Source: Gloeobacter kilaueensis JS1 (GTDB lineage Bacteria; Cyanobacteriota; Cyanobacteriia; Gloeobacterales; Gloeobacteraceae). From it: 64,000 nucleotides of DNA. The position numbers and the translations under genes were made by a program. The notes beneath the pieces were generated by a model. It was not told the origin of the DNA. It did no database searches and was given only the letters and a program-made list of their open reading frames with translations. Below are positions 44,645 through 53,866 of the stretch, in pieces. Positions within the stretch are counted from its first letter, which is position 1, and every line of letters begins with the position of its first letter. The DNA lies in contig NC_022600.1 of assembly GCF_000484535.1 (NCBI RefSeq), positions 248,001-312,000 of the forward strand. The letters are read 5' to 3'.

Positions 44645-44708
44645 GGCCAGGGAAGCGAGCCACTCTGCAACTGACATTCTTCCAACGCAGTTGAGCCCTG
44701 GGGGGCCT
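44645..44708 (+). promoter_or_regulatory. Two-stem hairpin in the leader of the export gene
   Basis: CCAGGG (44647-44652) pairs with CCCTGG (44696-44701), enclosing CAACTG (44668-44673) paired with CAGTTG (44688-44693). It could be a leader RNA structure or an attenuator. It does not match a riboswitch class that I recognise. Confidence 0.3.
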
Positions 44709-44882
44709 TGGTTCTCTGCAAATAGGCGATGAAGCTGAGATCGATCGAGAAGACACCTTTGAGTGCACTCGACCGGTTTCTGGGAGGAGCTTTTGTGCGA
44801 TAACGCTCAGGTTCCTGCTCTGGCTGACGCCTGCTCGCCTCCAGGTAGCAGGTCCAGCCCGTATTTTTTTTCGAGGTCCGCT

Positions 44883-45866
44883 ATGGCATCTTCAAAACCA
44901 CTGTCCATTCTTCGACGCACGCTCCGCCTGGGTATGGCCGGTAGCCTTTTGTGTACCGCGCTAGCCGTACCAGGTATTGCTTCCACCCTTAGCGCTTATG
45001 ACCGGGTAGCAGTCAACGTCGTTAATGGCGATGAATTCAGCTCCGATGCTGCGGGCTACCTCGTCGGCACCGATGGCAACATCTTTGTGCCGCAGTTGGG
45101 CCGCGTTCCGGCTGCCGGGCGCGAAGAGGCAGATTTGCAGGAGGAGCTGACAAAGCGTCTGAGCGCTTACCTGCGGGTGCCGGATGTTACAGTCCGCCTG
45201 GTATCGGTAAGTCCGGTCAATGTCGATGTAAGTGGCGCTGTTTACCGACCCGGATTGGTAACACTCAGTACAGGTACAGGAAGTGGAAATCTTGGTGCAA
45301 GCGCCGGTGGTGCCTCTCGTACGGTCTACAATGCCATTCAGGCTGCTGGTGGTGTCAGGCCGGACGCTGATCTTGCTGGTATCGAACTTGAGCGCGATGG
45401 CAAACGTACCCGTCTTGCAGTTGGGCAGGACATGCCGGTTATCAACAGCGACAAGATTATCGTCACTAGTCTTGGTCCTGGGCACTACACCACGAACAAT
45501 ACCCCCAGCCAACTGGCCCCGACCACAATCACTGTTTACGTATCTGGCCAGGATGTTCCCAGCACCAACGGCCCGCTTCAGCTCAAGCCGGGAACGACGG
45601 TCTCCGGTGCTCTGAGCGCCGCTGGAGGGGCAGGTGGAAACTTCTTGAAGGGAGATCGCGTAGTGTCGCTCATCCGCACCGATCCGGTTACTGAAAAACG
45701 TATGAGTCAGGAAATTCCAATCGGTCAGGTCATAGATGGTAGCAACGACCCTAAACTGGTCCAATACGATCGAGTCGTTGTTCAGGCGGGTCCATCTGCG
45801 AATGCTTCCGGCTTCCTGCAGTTTTTGCAACCGATCCTCAATCCTCTCGTATGGTTGTTCCGCTAG
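44883..45866 (+). CDS. Polysaccharide export protein (Wza family)
   Basis: ATG 44883 follows GAGG by 6 nt and gives 327 residues. A signal peptide covers about residues 1-38. The polysaccharide-export domain opens with AVNVVNGDEFSSDAAGYLVG; SLBB-type domains follow (VDVSGAVYRPGLVTL, ITVYVSGQDVPSTNGPLQL). It forms the outer-membrane channel of Wzy-type capsule/EPS export. No lipobox cysteine is evident. It is the first gene of the locus. Confidence 0.88.
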   Translation: MASSKPLSILRRTLRLGMAGSLLCTALAVPGIASTLSAYDRVAVNVVNGDEFSSDAAGYLVGTDGNIFVPQLGRVPAAGREEADLQEELTKRLSAYLRVPDVTVRLVSVSPVNVDVSGAVYRPGLVTLSTGTGSGNLGASAGGASRTVYNAIQAAGGVRPDADLAGIELERDGKRTRLAVGQDMPVINSDKIIVTSLGPGHYTTNNTPSQLAPTTITVYVSGQDVPSTNGPLQLKPGTTVSGALSAAGGAGGNFLKGDRVVSLIRTDPVTEKRMSQEIPIGQVIDGSNDPKLVQYDRVVVQAGPSANASGFLQFLQPILNPLVWLFR

Positions 45867-45905
45867 CACCTGCTTATTTGCCTATCTAGAACGAGGCTTT
45901 TGCGT

Positions 45906-47918
45906 ATGAGTACCCTTGCTATAGCGCGCAGACATCTACGTCCCCTGCTGATCCTAAACGGCGCGATTTTGACGACGGCGATCGGTATCGCGCTGTTTTT
46001 TCCAAAAAGCTGGACGGCCACAACCCAGCTGATCCTCCCGGATACAAGCAGCAACCTCAGTGCCAGCCTTGGTCCTCTGGGCAATCTTCAGCAGCAGGGT
46101 CTGACATTCTCAACCGAACTGAGCCCGACGACAATCCAGTCCAATATCTTACTAAGCGATAGTGTGCTGCGTCGGGTTTGGCTAAAAGATCCCGAAAAGC
46201 AAGAGAAGTTTCCGCGCTTAGAAGACTATACCAAGCTCTTCAAAAGCAAAATCGAAGACCAATCGACGATTGTTCAGGTGCAGGTGAAAGGCTCAAGCCC
46301 TGAGATAGCCAAAAATAGAGCAAATGCGCTCCTGCAGTCCTACCAGCGGCGTCTCAACGAGCTACGTCTCGACGATGCCAGACGCCGAGATCAATTCAGC
46401 CATGAAGAGTTGGAGCGGGCAAAGCGGACGCTGCAACAGACGCAAAGTGAACTCGCTAGCTATCAGCAGACCACGGGGCTTGTCAATGTCGATGAGCAAA
46501 CGCGGGGACTCGTCGAGACACTCAATACTTTGCGCTCCTCTGCAACCCTGGCCCAGGCTCAAGCAAAAGCCGCAGAAGATCGATCCAGAAGCCTTGAGCA
46601 GGCGGTCGGCATGGACTTGCGACGTGCCACCTCGGCCTTGAGAGTGGGTGAGGACAAGGAGTACCAATCTTTGCGCCAGAAGCTCACCGACATCGAGACT
46701 CAACTCGCGCAGGCGCGCGGCATCTACACAGAAAAGAACCAGCGTATTCAATCTCTGCTGCTCCAGCGCGAAGAATTGCTGTCCAAAATCAAGCTTCAGC
46801 TAAGCAAGCTCGTACCGGATAGCGAAAAAGTTGACACGACCCTGGGAGGCAATACTTATCGCGACTCCCGCATCGATTTGATCTTGCAGCTCATTCAGGC
46901 GCGCTCGGAGGGTCTTGCTCAGAACAGTCAGGCAAATCAGATCACTGAAAAAATTGATAGTATCGACAGTCAGTTGCGGACAATGGCACCTCAGCAGAGC
47001 AAATTGCTCGAACTGAATCGACGCTATGGAATAGCGGAGGGCGTCTACAAGGCTATGCTCGCCCAAGTGCAGCAGGCAAAGATCAACGCCTTTGACACCT
47101 ACCCAAATGTTCAGGTTCTCGATCCACCCGCTGTCGATCCCAAGCCCAGTCCAAGGCTCTTCTTGATTGTTCTGGGCGCACTTCTGGCGATGATTGCCGG
47201 TAGCGTTGCCCTGGCGCTTCTGCTCGAGCGGCGCAATCCATTGCTTGCGAAGCGCGATATCGAGGTCACTGGTCTACCGGTGCTGGCTCGTCTGCCGAAG
47301 TTCAAAGACAACGAACTTATCGCTACAGCTGAGGAGTTTTTGCAGCTCGCCTCAATTGTGAGCTTGATGCCTCTTGAAGGCCAGCGCCTGATGATTACCA
47401 GCTCTACCTTTGGCGAAGGAAAAACCACCGTAACCCTTGGTCTAGCACGAGCACTGCGTTCGCTTGGCTTTCGAGTTTTGGTCGTAGATGCAGATTTCCG
47501 TCAGGCGGGCCTCGGTCGCTTGCTTCAGGTGAACCAGGGCAACGAGCCAGTCGCACTGGCTCCCTCGCTCAACTTCCTGCCAGCAGGACAGCCTGACGGT
47601 GACGCGAGCATTGGCGAACATATCGTCAAGGGCAATTTCACCCGCCATCTCGACAGGCTCAAGCAAGAAAACGGCCACGACTATATTCTTATCGATACTG
47701 CTCCAGAGCAGTTGGTGGCTGAGACCAAGCTCATCGCCGCTGAAATTCGCAACGTCCTTTTTGTCGTACGGCCTGGTACGAGTGACCGTGATATGGTCAA
47801 CAGCAGCCTTGAAACCCTGAAGCGCTGTGGTGCCAACATCAACATTGTGATTAACTCCAGCGAGTCACCCAAGGATGCCTACGCCTATCGCTATGGTCGG
47901 TCGTCTCAATCAGTTTGA
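45906..47918 (+). CDS. Wzz/BY-kinase polysaccharide co-polymerase
   Basis: ATG 45906 has GAGG 9 nt upstream; a TTG two codons earlier is possible. The 670-residue protein has two membrane segments (about 15-35 and 415-435) bracketing a Wzz-type periplasmic domain with long coiled coils (residues 150-330). The cytoplasmic kinase has Walker A SSTFGEGKTT, Walker A' VLVVDADFR and Walker B YILIDTAP. The C-terminal YAYRYGRSSQSV supplies the tyrosines for autophosphorylation. It controls chain length and export with the Wza-like protein. Confidence 0.88.
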   Translation: MSTLAIARRHLRPLLILNGAILTTAIGIALFFPKSWTATTQLILPDTSSNLSASLGPLGNLQQQGLTFSTELSPTTIQSNILLSDSVLRRVWLKDPEKQEKFPRLEDYTKLFKSKIEDQSTIVQVQVKGSSPEIAKNRANALLQSYQRRLNELRLDDARRRDQFSHEELERAKRTLQQTQSELASYQQTTGLVNVDEQTRGLVETLNTLRSSATLAQAQAKAAEDRSRSLEQAVGMDLRRATSALRVGEDKEYQSLRQKLTDIETQLAQARGIYTEKNQRIQSLLLQREELLSKIKLQLSKLVPDSEKVDTTLGGNTYRDSRIDLILQLIQARSEGLAQNSQANQITEKIDSIDSQLRTMAPQQSKLLELNRRYGIAEGVYKAMLAQVQQAKINAFDTYPNVQVLDPPAVDPKPSPRLFLIVLGALLAMIAGSVALALLLERRNPLLAKRDIEVTGLPVLARLPKFKDNELIATAEEFLQLASIVSLMPLEGQRLMITSSTFGEGKTTVTLGLARALRSLGFRVLVVDADFRQAGLGRLLQVNQGNEPVALAPSLNFLPAGQPDGDASIGEHIVKGNFTRHLDRLKQENGHDYILIDTAPEQLVAETKLIAAEIRNVLFVVRPGTSDRDMVNSSLETLKRCGANINIVINSSESPKDAYAYRYGRSSQSV

Positions 47919-47953
47919 CCCGGGTCTAATGACCCTTTAAGCAAGGTAAGCCA

Positions 47954-49270
47954 ATGGAACAATCACTGGATATCAGCAGGGGGAGAGTTGGTACATTCCT
48001 ATCAACCTGGCGAAGTCTGAGCTTTGCCGAGAAGACAGTCAGTGTGCTCATCGTCCTTCTGCCCGTCTGGTGGTTCATAGGCTTAGACTACATCTATCTG
48101 CCTCTACTTCTCGGAGTTGCTGGTTGCGAACTCTGGCGATACGGACGCATTCGTCTGGGTCCTCCACGCCCTGAGATCTTGGCGTTTCTAGCCTTTGCCG
48201 CATATGTCGTGATCAACGCCAATGTTCAGGGAGACAAAATCACTGGTCACAGCATTCTGTCCCCACTTTTGCAGTGGGGCGGTGGAGCGTTGTTGCTCTG
48301 GTATATTCAGAGCAATGGTATCCGTGTTCGCCTCAAGGTCGTCCTCTGGGCGATGGCTATTTTGATCTCCGAGATGCTGCTTGTCTGGGCATTTGGTCAA
48401 TTTGTGTTGGGTGAAGAAACGGTACCTATCGTACGTTCACTTACTGGCTATCTACTTGACAAAGGCGAGCGTTATGTTGAAGGAGCAGGCTCGAGCAATT
48501 ACCTTCGTCTGCTTGATTCAGCAAATGGCAGCAACTTTTTAGGTAGGGGACGGTTCACGGCGTTTATTGGACATCCGGAATTTGCCGGGCAGGCTCTAGC
48601 TTGCGTGTGCCTGCTGGCTTTAAGTGGCGGTGGATCCTGGCTATTGCTGCTGGGCTCCTCAAGCTTGTTTTTGCTGCTGCTTACAGGGACTCGCTCGGCA
48701 CTTGTCGGACTAGTTGTCGTAGTTGCAATCCGCTACTTCTTTAGTGTTAGCAAGTTAGGTGGTTTAGCAACGCTATGGGGTCTAGTAGCGATCATCAGCT
48801 TTTCTGTATTATCAATCCCACCGATTACTGAAACTATTGTTGACTCCTTCAGTGGAACTGTTCAATCGACCGGAAATTTCAGACGCAGATCTACAGAGGT
48901 GCGCCAACTTATCTACCAGAGAACAATTGAGCGGCTAGGTGAATCCCCACTGTTTGGTCATGGCGTTCCAGGGCGAACAGTCCTGCCTGGATACGCTCCA
49001 GCCCAAATCGGTAGCCATAGCTTTATTCTTGGCTCCCTGTTTTACTGCAGCGGAATCGTGGGAACCATCTTGTTCGTTGCCTTCTGGACTTTGTTTACAG
49101 GATGGCTGTGGCAGACGCGTTTTGACCGCCCAGATTGTGCGGTACTGTCCATTTTGATGTTTACAGGTATGTCAACGGTCGTTGCCTTTGAAATTTCCCG
49201 CATGTCCATAATCCTGCTGTTTGTCATGATAAGCGCTGCCAGAGACATGTCTACGCAAGACAGGATATAG
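47954..49270 (+). CDS. O-antigen ligase/Wzy-type polymerase
   Basis: The 438-residue protein has 10 or more membrane segments. The family-defining loop lies near residues 300-365, ending HGVPGRTVLPGYAPAQIGSHSF, like Wzy_C domains that polymerise or ligate glycans on undecaprenyl carriers. LTGTRSALVGLVVVV is a typical Wzy_C helix. It is the likely polymerase of this locus. AAGGTAAG precedes the ATG. Confidence 0.8.
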   Translation: MEQSLDISRGRVGTFLSTWRSLSFAEKTVSVLIVLLPVWWFIGLDYIYLPLLLGVAGCELWRYGRIRLGPPRPEILAFLAFAAYVVINANVQGDKITGHSILSPLLQWGGGALLLWYIQSNGIRVRLKVVLWAMAILISEMLLVWAFGQFVLGEETVPIVRSLTGYLLDKGERYVEGAGSSNYLRLLDSANGSNFLGRGRFTAFIGHPEFAGQALACVCLLALSGGGSWLLLLGSSSLFLLLLTGTRSALVGLVVVVAIRYFFSVSKLGGLATLWGLVAIISFSVLSIPPITETIVDSFSGTVQSTGNFRRRSTEVRQLIYQRTIERLGESPLFGHGVPGRTVLPGYAPAQIGSHSFILGSLFYCSGIVGTILFVAFWTLFTGWLWQTRFDRPDCAVLSILMFTGMSTVVAFEISRMSIILLFVMISAARDMSTQDRI

Positions 49271-49281
49271 AGGGGGATACT

Positions 49282-50352
49282 GTGATAGGAACAATAATGC
49301 AAGATACAGAGCAAACTTTGCAGCCGCTCGTTAGTGTCATTCTTTGCAATTATAACTATGGCAAATATATCGGCCAAGCGATCGAGAGTGTTTTAGGGCA
49401 AACCTATCAAAATTTTGAGCTGATTGTGATCGATGATGCCTCCACTGATAATTCTGCAGAGGTAATTACTTCCTATCGAGACAAACTGCAATTTATCGGT
49501 CTCGAACGTAATTCTGGGCAAGGTGCAGTCTTTAACATCGGCTTGCGGCAGAGCAAAGGGGAAATCATCTGTTTTCTTGATTCGGACGATTATTTCCATA
49601 TCCAAAAATTACAAAAAACTGTACACGCTTTTCGCGTTCACCCTGAATGGGTTCAAGTTTCCCATGCCTGGACGTCCGTTGATTCAGAAAATAGGATTAC
49701 TGGTAGTGGAACAAAGAGTTTTGTACAGGGTGATGTCCGCAGAATGCTTTTGAAGTGGGGACGTTATCCCTGTGCCATTACTTCTGGCTTATCATATCGC
49801 CGTTTCGCCCTTGAAAAAATTAGTCCTATTCCTGATCGAAGTGTTATAGTTGCTGGCCAACCGTACAATAATGGCGCAGACTGCTACATGGTGGCTACCG
49901 TGCCGTTTTATGGCCAAGTTGGTTATATCAATGAGGCTCTAATGTTTTACCGCGTGCATGGTAAGAATAGACGAGCATATACAGACGACTATAGCTATCC
50001 TGTTCAAGGCTGCCGTGCAATAGGTGAAATTATTAACGCGGAAGCCGAGAAGCACGGTTTTGGTGAGCGTTTTGACCTTGAGAACGACGGAGACTATCTC
50101 TCACTACAAGCGTTACAGCTCAATCAACCGTATCCTCTTTGGAAGATGATTGTCTTAACCTTACAAGAGGCGATTGACTGCAACGTTCAACCAAGGGATG
50201 CTTTGGAGAGATTGTTGCGACGGGGAATTTGTGCGGCTTCACCTCGAAATGGAAAAGATGTTATACGTCTTGGACTGCGTCGGTATTTGCGCTCCAGACT
50301 TGCAGCCAGACAGTATGATGCGATTGATGGTACTCCTTCCTCACACTCTTGA
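49282..50352 (+). CDS. Family 2 glycosyltransferase
   Basis: A GT-A fold is seen in SVILCNYNYGKYIGQAIESV; the nucleotide-binding turn is VIDDASTDNSAEV and the DxD motif is in FLDSDDYFH near residue 99. GTG 49282 has a strong GAGGGGGA site; ATG 49297 is an alternative. Length 356. AT-rich codon use is evident. It adds one sugar of the repeat unit, identity unknown. Confidence 0.87.
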   Translation: MIGTIMQDTEQTLQPLVSVILCNYNYGKYIGQAIESVLGQTYQNFELIVIDDASTDNSAEVITSYRDKLQFIGLERNSGQGAVFNIGLRQSKGEIICFLDSDDYFHIQKLQKTVHAFRVHPEWVQVSHAWTSVDSENRITGSGTKSFVQGDVRRMLLKWGRYPCAITSGLSYRRFALEKISPIPDRSVIVAGQPYNNGADCYMVATVPFYGQVGYINEALMFYRVHGKNRRAYTDDYSYPVQGCRAIGEIINAEAEKHGFGERFDLENDGDYLSLQALQLNQPYPLWKMIVLTLQEAIDCNVQPRDALERLLRRGICAASPRNGKDVIRLGLRRYLRSRLAARQYDAIDGTPSSHS

Positions 50353-50379
50353 ATACCGATAATTTGTGAGCACAGTTGT

Positions 50380-51843
50380 GTGATTGCTCTTCGTAGATGG
50401 TTGATCTCTGTAGCCCAACTATTACCCCTTCACGATCATCTTGCCCTCGGCAGCCTCTGGTTGATTGGTGCTTTTGCCTTAACCAAGGGCTCCCAACTGA
50501 TCACCCAGATTCTCTTGTCGCGGCTGCTGGTGCCCAGCGATTTCGGACTGTGGGCGATGGTTCTTGTCTTTTCCAGCTTCTCAATGCTGTTTCGCGACAA
50601 TGCGATTGCAGCAGTGCTGGTGCAAAGGGGACTCAAAGACAAGTCCTTGGTAGATGCGGTCTATAGCCTCGGGATCAATGTTTCCATAGGGCTGTTTCTG
50701 CTGCAGGCGCTTGCCGGTTATCCACTGTCATTGTTCTTCCACGAGCCACATCTGTGGCTGCTAACGGCTTTACATGGAACGATCTTCCTGCTCGGCGCTG
50801 GTGCTGGCAGCCACGACTCTGTGTTGTTGCAACAGATGCGTTTTAAGGAGATTGGTATTTGCGATACGCTTGCTGGAGTTGCGCGACTGTTAGGAGCGGG
50901 GCTCTGTGGTCTCTGTGGTGGCGGGGTATGGGCATTTTTAGCTGGTGAGATTGCTGCTAACGCTACCGATGCAATCTCTCGACGGGCCTTCAGTGGTTAT
51001 CATTTCCACTATTCTCCAAAAATTAACCACGAAGCGATTCGGGAGGTGCGCAGTTTTATCGCTGGTATCTTGAGCATCAACCTTGCCGTGCAGTTGAATA
51101 CCAACGGCGACAATGCTGTTATCGGACGCGTGTTAGGCTCGCAGGCACTCGGCTATTACAACGTCGCTTATCAGTTGGCGATGGTACCCGTCTTCGTGGT
51201 CGGAAAAGTTAATCGCGTTCATTTCTCGGCGCTGTCGGCAATGTTGCCTGCTGAGAGACAACCTTATCTAACTGGTGCCCTAGAAAAATACTCTCTGATT
51301 GCGGCTCCAGTTTGTGCTCTTGGCTTCGTGCTGGCTCCCTGGCTCATCCCATTTCTTTACGGTCCAGATTGGGTACATGCTGTGATTCTCTTTCAGCTGG
51401 TTCTGGGTTTTGCCTATGTGCGGGGGCTCATGTCGATTCTTGGAACCGCCCTCAATGCCTTTGGAAAACCAGGTATCAACGCTCTGATCAACTGGGCACT
51501 GGTGCCGTTGACCATTCCGGCATTCATTCTTGGAGCCTGGCTGGGAGGGACGACGGGTGTCGCTGTCGCTGTCGCTCTGGTGCTGGGAATCGTTGCAGCG
51601 ATCTGGTTCTGGTACGCTGTTGGCCGTGTTTCTCAATGGTCACTCTGGCTGCTGGCTAAGCCTGTGCTTTTTCCGACAGCCGCTGCCGCTACTGCTTTGT
51701 TTTTAACCGAGTGCTTGTCCCTGCAGATAGTTGCTGCTGCCACACTATTTAGCGTGCTTTATCTGCTGTTTGTCGCCGTTTTACTTTCGCGTTTCTCCTC
51801 GTTGAATCCTGCAAAATTCTTGTTGTCCAGTCAACGTCACTAG
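50380..51843 (+). CDS. Lipopolysaccharide/EPS flippase (Wzx, MOP superfamily)
   Basis: The 487-residue protein has about 12 to 14 membrane segments. The N-terminal ILLSRLLVPSDFGLWAMVLV and the middle GSQALGYYNVAYQLAMVPVF are typical of Wzx flippases, which move lipid-linked repeat units across the membrane. A second flippase begins at 63169. Confidence 0.85.
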   Translation: MIALRRWLISVAQLLPLHDHLALGSLWLIGAFALTKGSQLITQILLSRLLVPSDFGLWAMVLVFSSFSMLFRDNAIAAVLVQRGLKDKSLVDAVYSLGINVSIGLFLLQALAGYPLSLFFHEPHLWLLTALHGTIFLLGAGAGSHDSVLLQQMRFKEIGICDTLAGVARLLGAGLCGLCGGGVWAFLAGEIAANATDAISRRAFSGYHFHYSPKINHEAIREVRSFIAGILSINLAVQLNTNGDNAVIGRVLGSQALGYYNVAYQLAMVPVFVVGKVNRVHFSALSAMLPAERQPYLTGALEKYSLIAAPVCALGFVLAPWLIPFLYGPDWVHAVILFQLVLGFAYVRGLMSILGTALNAFGKPGINALINWALVPLTIPAFILGAWLGGTTGVAVAVALVLGIVAAIWFWYAVGRVSQWSLWLLAKPVLFPTAAAATALFLTECLSLQIVAAATLFSVLYLLFVAVLLSRFSSLNPAKFLLSSQRH

Positions 51844-51873
51844 TTCCTATTCTTTGACTAAAGGTTAGAACCT

Positions 51874-52533
51874 ATGGACACCACTACACCAAAAGTTGAA
51901 GCTCGTAGCCTTCAGCTTCAAATAGTCAGTAAACGTCTGGTGGACCTTGTCGGTTCACTATTTGGATTGATACTGCTTGCTCCTGCATTTGTCGTGATTG
52001 CAATACTGATCCGTACGGATTCACCGGGGCCAATCTTCTTCCGCCAGAAGCGCATGGGCTTGAATGGACAGCACTTTCAGGTTTTAAAGTTCAGGACGAT
52101 GGTGGTGGATGCCGAAAACCAACTCGTTCGTCTCGAAGCGCTGAATGAGTCGGAGGGGGGCATTCTCTTTAAGATGAAAAATGACCCACGCGTCACCCGC
52201 ATTGGCGAATTCCTGCGTCGGACCAGCATCGATGAGTTGCCTCAACTGATCAATGTTCTTCTTGGCGAGATGAGCCTGGTTGGCCCTCGACCGCTACAGG
52301 AGCGAGATTGTGAGCGCGCTCGCGGGCTTGTCGAGCAACGCAAGCTGGCCTGCCGCCAGTCCGTACTTCCTGGGATGACCGGTCTGTGGCAAATCCGGGG
52401 CCGCAGTGAGTTGAATTTTGACCAGATGCTTCAGCTGGACCTGGAGTATGTAGACCGCTGGTCATTGTGGCTTGATCTCTATATTCTCCTGCGCACGGTT
52501 CTTGTCGTGCTTGCCAGTGAGGGGGCTTATTAA
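51874..52533 (+). CDS. Bacterial sugar transferase (priming glycosyltransferase)
   Basis: The 219-residue protein starts repeat-unit synthesis by transferring a sugar phosphate to undecaprenyl phosphate. It has one membrane segment (residues 27-47). The signature runs DSPGPIFFRQKRMGLNGQHF, FKMKNDPRVTRIGEFLRRTS, IDELPQLINVLLGEMSLVGP. It belongs to the short PglC/WbaP-C-terminal type. Confidence 0.9.
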   Translation: MDTTTPKVEARSLQLQIVSKRLVDLVGSLFGLILLAPAFVVIAILIRTDSPGPIFFRQKRMGLNGQHFQVLKFRTMVVDAENQLVRLEALNESEGGILFKMKNDPRVTRIGEFLRRTSIDELPQLINVLLGEMSLVGPRPLQERDCERARGLVEQRKLACRQSVLPGMTGLWQIRGRSELNFDQMLQLDLEYVDRWSLWLDLYILLRTVLVVLASEGAY

Positions 52534-52572
52534 GCTTACGCGGTCATTTAGCTTCAGCTAAAGAGAGGCACA

Positions 52573-53826
52573 ATGCAGGTAATTGCTCGGAAGGCGACAC
52601 GCAAGTCGCCCGTACTGACAATTTTTTATCAGTTCAATCCCTGGGGCAACAGCATCGGCGGTATCCAGACTGTCATTCGGACCTTTGTAAAGTATGCGCC
52701 ACCAACGTTTGATATCCGATTGGTAGGTGTAGGCGAGCAAGGTTCTACACCTGTGCACACCTGGCAAGAACGTGAACTAGAAGGGCGGCAGATTCACTTC
52801 CTCTCCCTATTCAACCTCGACGAAAGAAACGTTAATTTCCGCAGCCGTAGTCGCATTCCTCACAGTGTTCGCTACACTGCCGCCCTATTGGGACGTGATT
52901 ACAGTTCCGATTTTCTACATTTCCATCGAATCGAGCCAGCAGCTCTGACCCGGCACTGGCCAGGAGTAAAGACGCTCTTCATTCACAATGATATCCGCCA
53001 ACAGATGCAAACCAACCACCGCAACGCCATGTTGTGGCAGCAGTGGCCAGGTGCATACTATCTGTTTGAACGTGCTTTAGTTGGCCAGTTCAACCACATC
53101 TATGCCTGCAACAACGCAGCTGTTCATCTATATCAACAACTCTATCCCCGCCTAGCAGCCCGCGTACAGTACTACAGAAATACTGTTGACAAAACTGTCT
53201 TCTATTGTCCTAGCTTACAGGAGCGTGAGCAGCAAAGGCGGCTACTTAGCACCCGCCTCAACCTTGCAGAGCAAACCCGCTTTGTACTGTTTGCCGGGCG
53301 GCTGCATCCTCAAAAAGACCCCCTGTTGCTTGTACAGGCTTTCGCCATCTTGCCGCCCGAGTTAAAGGTGCATTTGCTGATCGCCGGTGAGGGTGAACTT
53401 CAGCAAGAATTGCAAGAAGAGATCGTCAAACTCAACCTACAGGGGCAGGTCACCCTTTTAGGTAAAGTCAATCAGCCGGAACTCGCAGCGCTCTATCGTC
53501 TGGCGAGTGTCTTCGTCCTCACCAGCGCCTACGAAGGTTTACCACTTGCGGTACTCGAAGCCCTTGCTTCCGGCACACCCGTTGTGAGCACACGCACGGG
53601 TGAGACACCAAACTTCTTGAGCCCAGCCAGTGGTGAACTGACTACCGAGAGAACTGCAGAGGCGGTTGCTGCGGCTTTGATGCGTGTTATCTCTTCTCCG
53701 GAAGCGTACCCTTCCAGCGCTTGTACGGAAGTTGCCCGTCCTTACGAAGCTGAGAGCGTGGTGCAATCAGTTTTCGCTGACATGTGGGCGTGCTGGGAAG
53801 GGAGCCTGATTGGGCAGGCTCGTTGA
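52573..53826 (+). CDS. Family 4 (GT-B) glycosyltransferase
   Basis: The C-terminal half has the GT4 pattern: RFVLFAGRLHPQKDPLLLVQ near residue 236, LLIAGEGELQQEL, and YEGLPLAVLEALASGTPVV with the EX7E glutamates. Length is 417 residues. GAGAGG precedes the ATG. Predicted to add a hexose to the lipid-linked unit; donor unknown. Confidence 0.87.
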   Translation: MQVIARKATRKSPVLTIFYQFNPWGNSIGGIQTVIRTFVKYAPPTFDIRLVGVGEQGSTPVHTWQERELEGRQIHFLSLFNLDERNVNFRSRSRIPHSVRYTAALLGRDYSSDFLHFHRIEPAALTRHWPGVKTLFIHNDIRQQMQTNHRNAMLWQQWPGAYYLFERALVGQFNHIYACNNAAVHLYQQLYPRLAARVQYYRNTVDKTVFYCPSLQEREQQRRLLSTRLNLAEQTRFVLFAGRLHPQKDPLLLVQAFAILPPELKVHLLIAGEGELQQELQEEIVKLNLQGQVTLLGKVNQPELAALYRLASVFVLTSAYEGLPLAVLEALASGTPVVSTRTGETPNFLSPASGELTTERTAEAVAAALMRVISSPEAYPSSACTEVARPYEAESVVQSVFADMWACWEGSLIGQAR

Positions 53827-53866
53827 TTCTGAAACGTTGTCAACTCTTTTAGGGGAAACCTGAATT

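Larger units (their letters stand above)
43873..44882. other. Long non-coding spacer upstream of the polysaccharide locus
   Basis: About 1 kb without a convincing gene; short open frames in it (for example leftward from 44217) lack coding character and ribosome-binding sites. GC is lower than in the flanking core genes. It holds a 17-bp direct repeat pair at 44031-44068 and a two-stem hairpin at 44645-44708. It probably contains the promoter and leader of the export gene at 44883. Confidence 0.6.
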
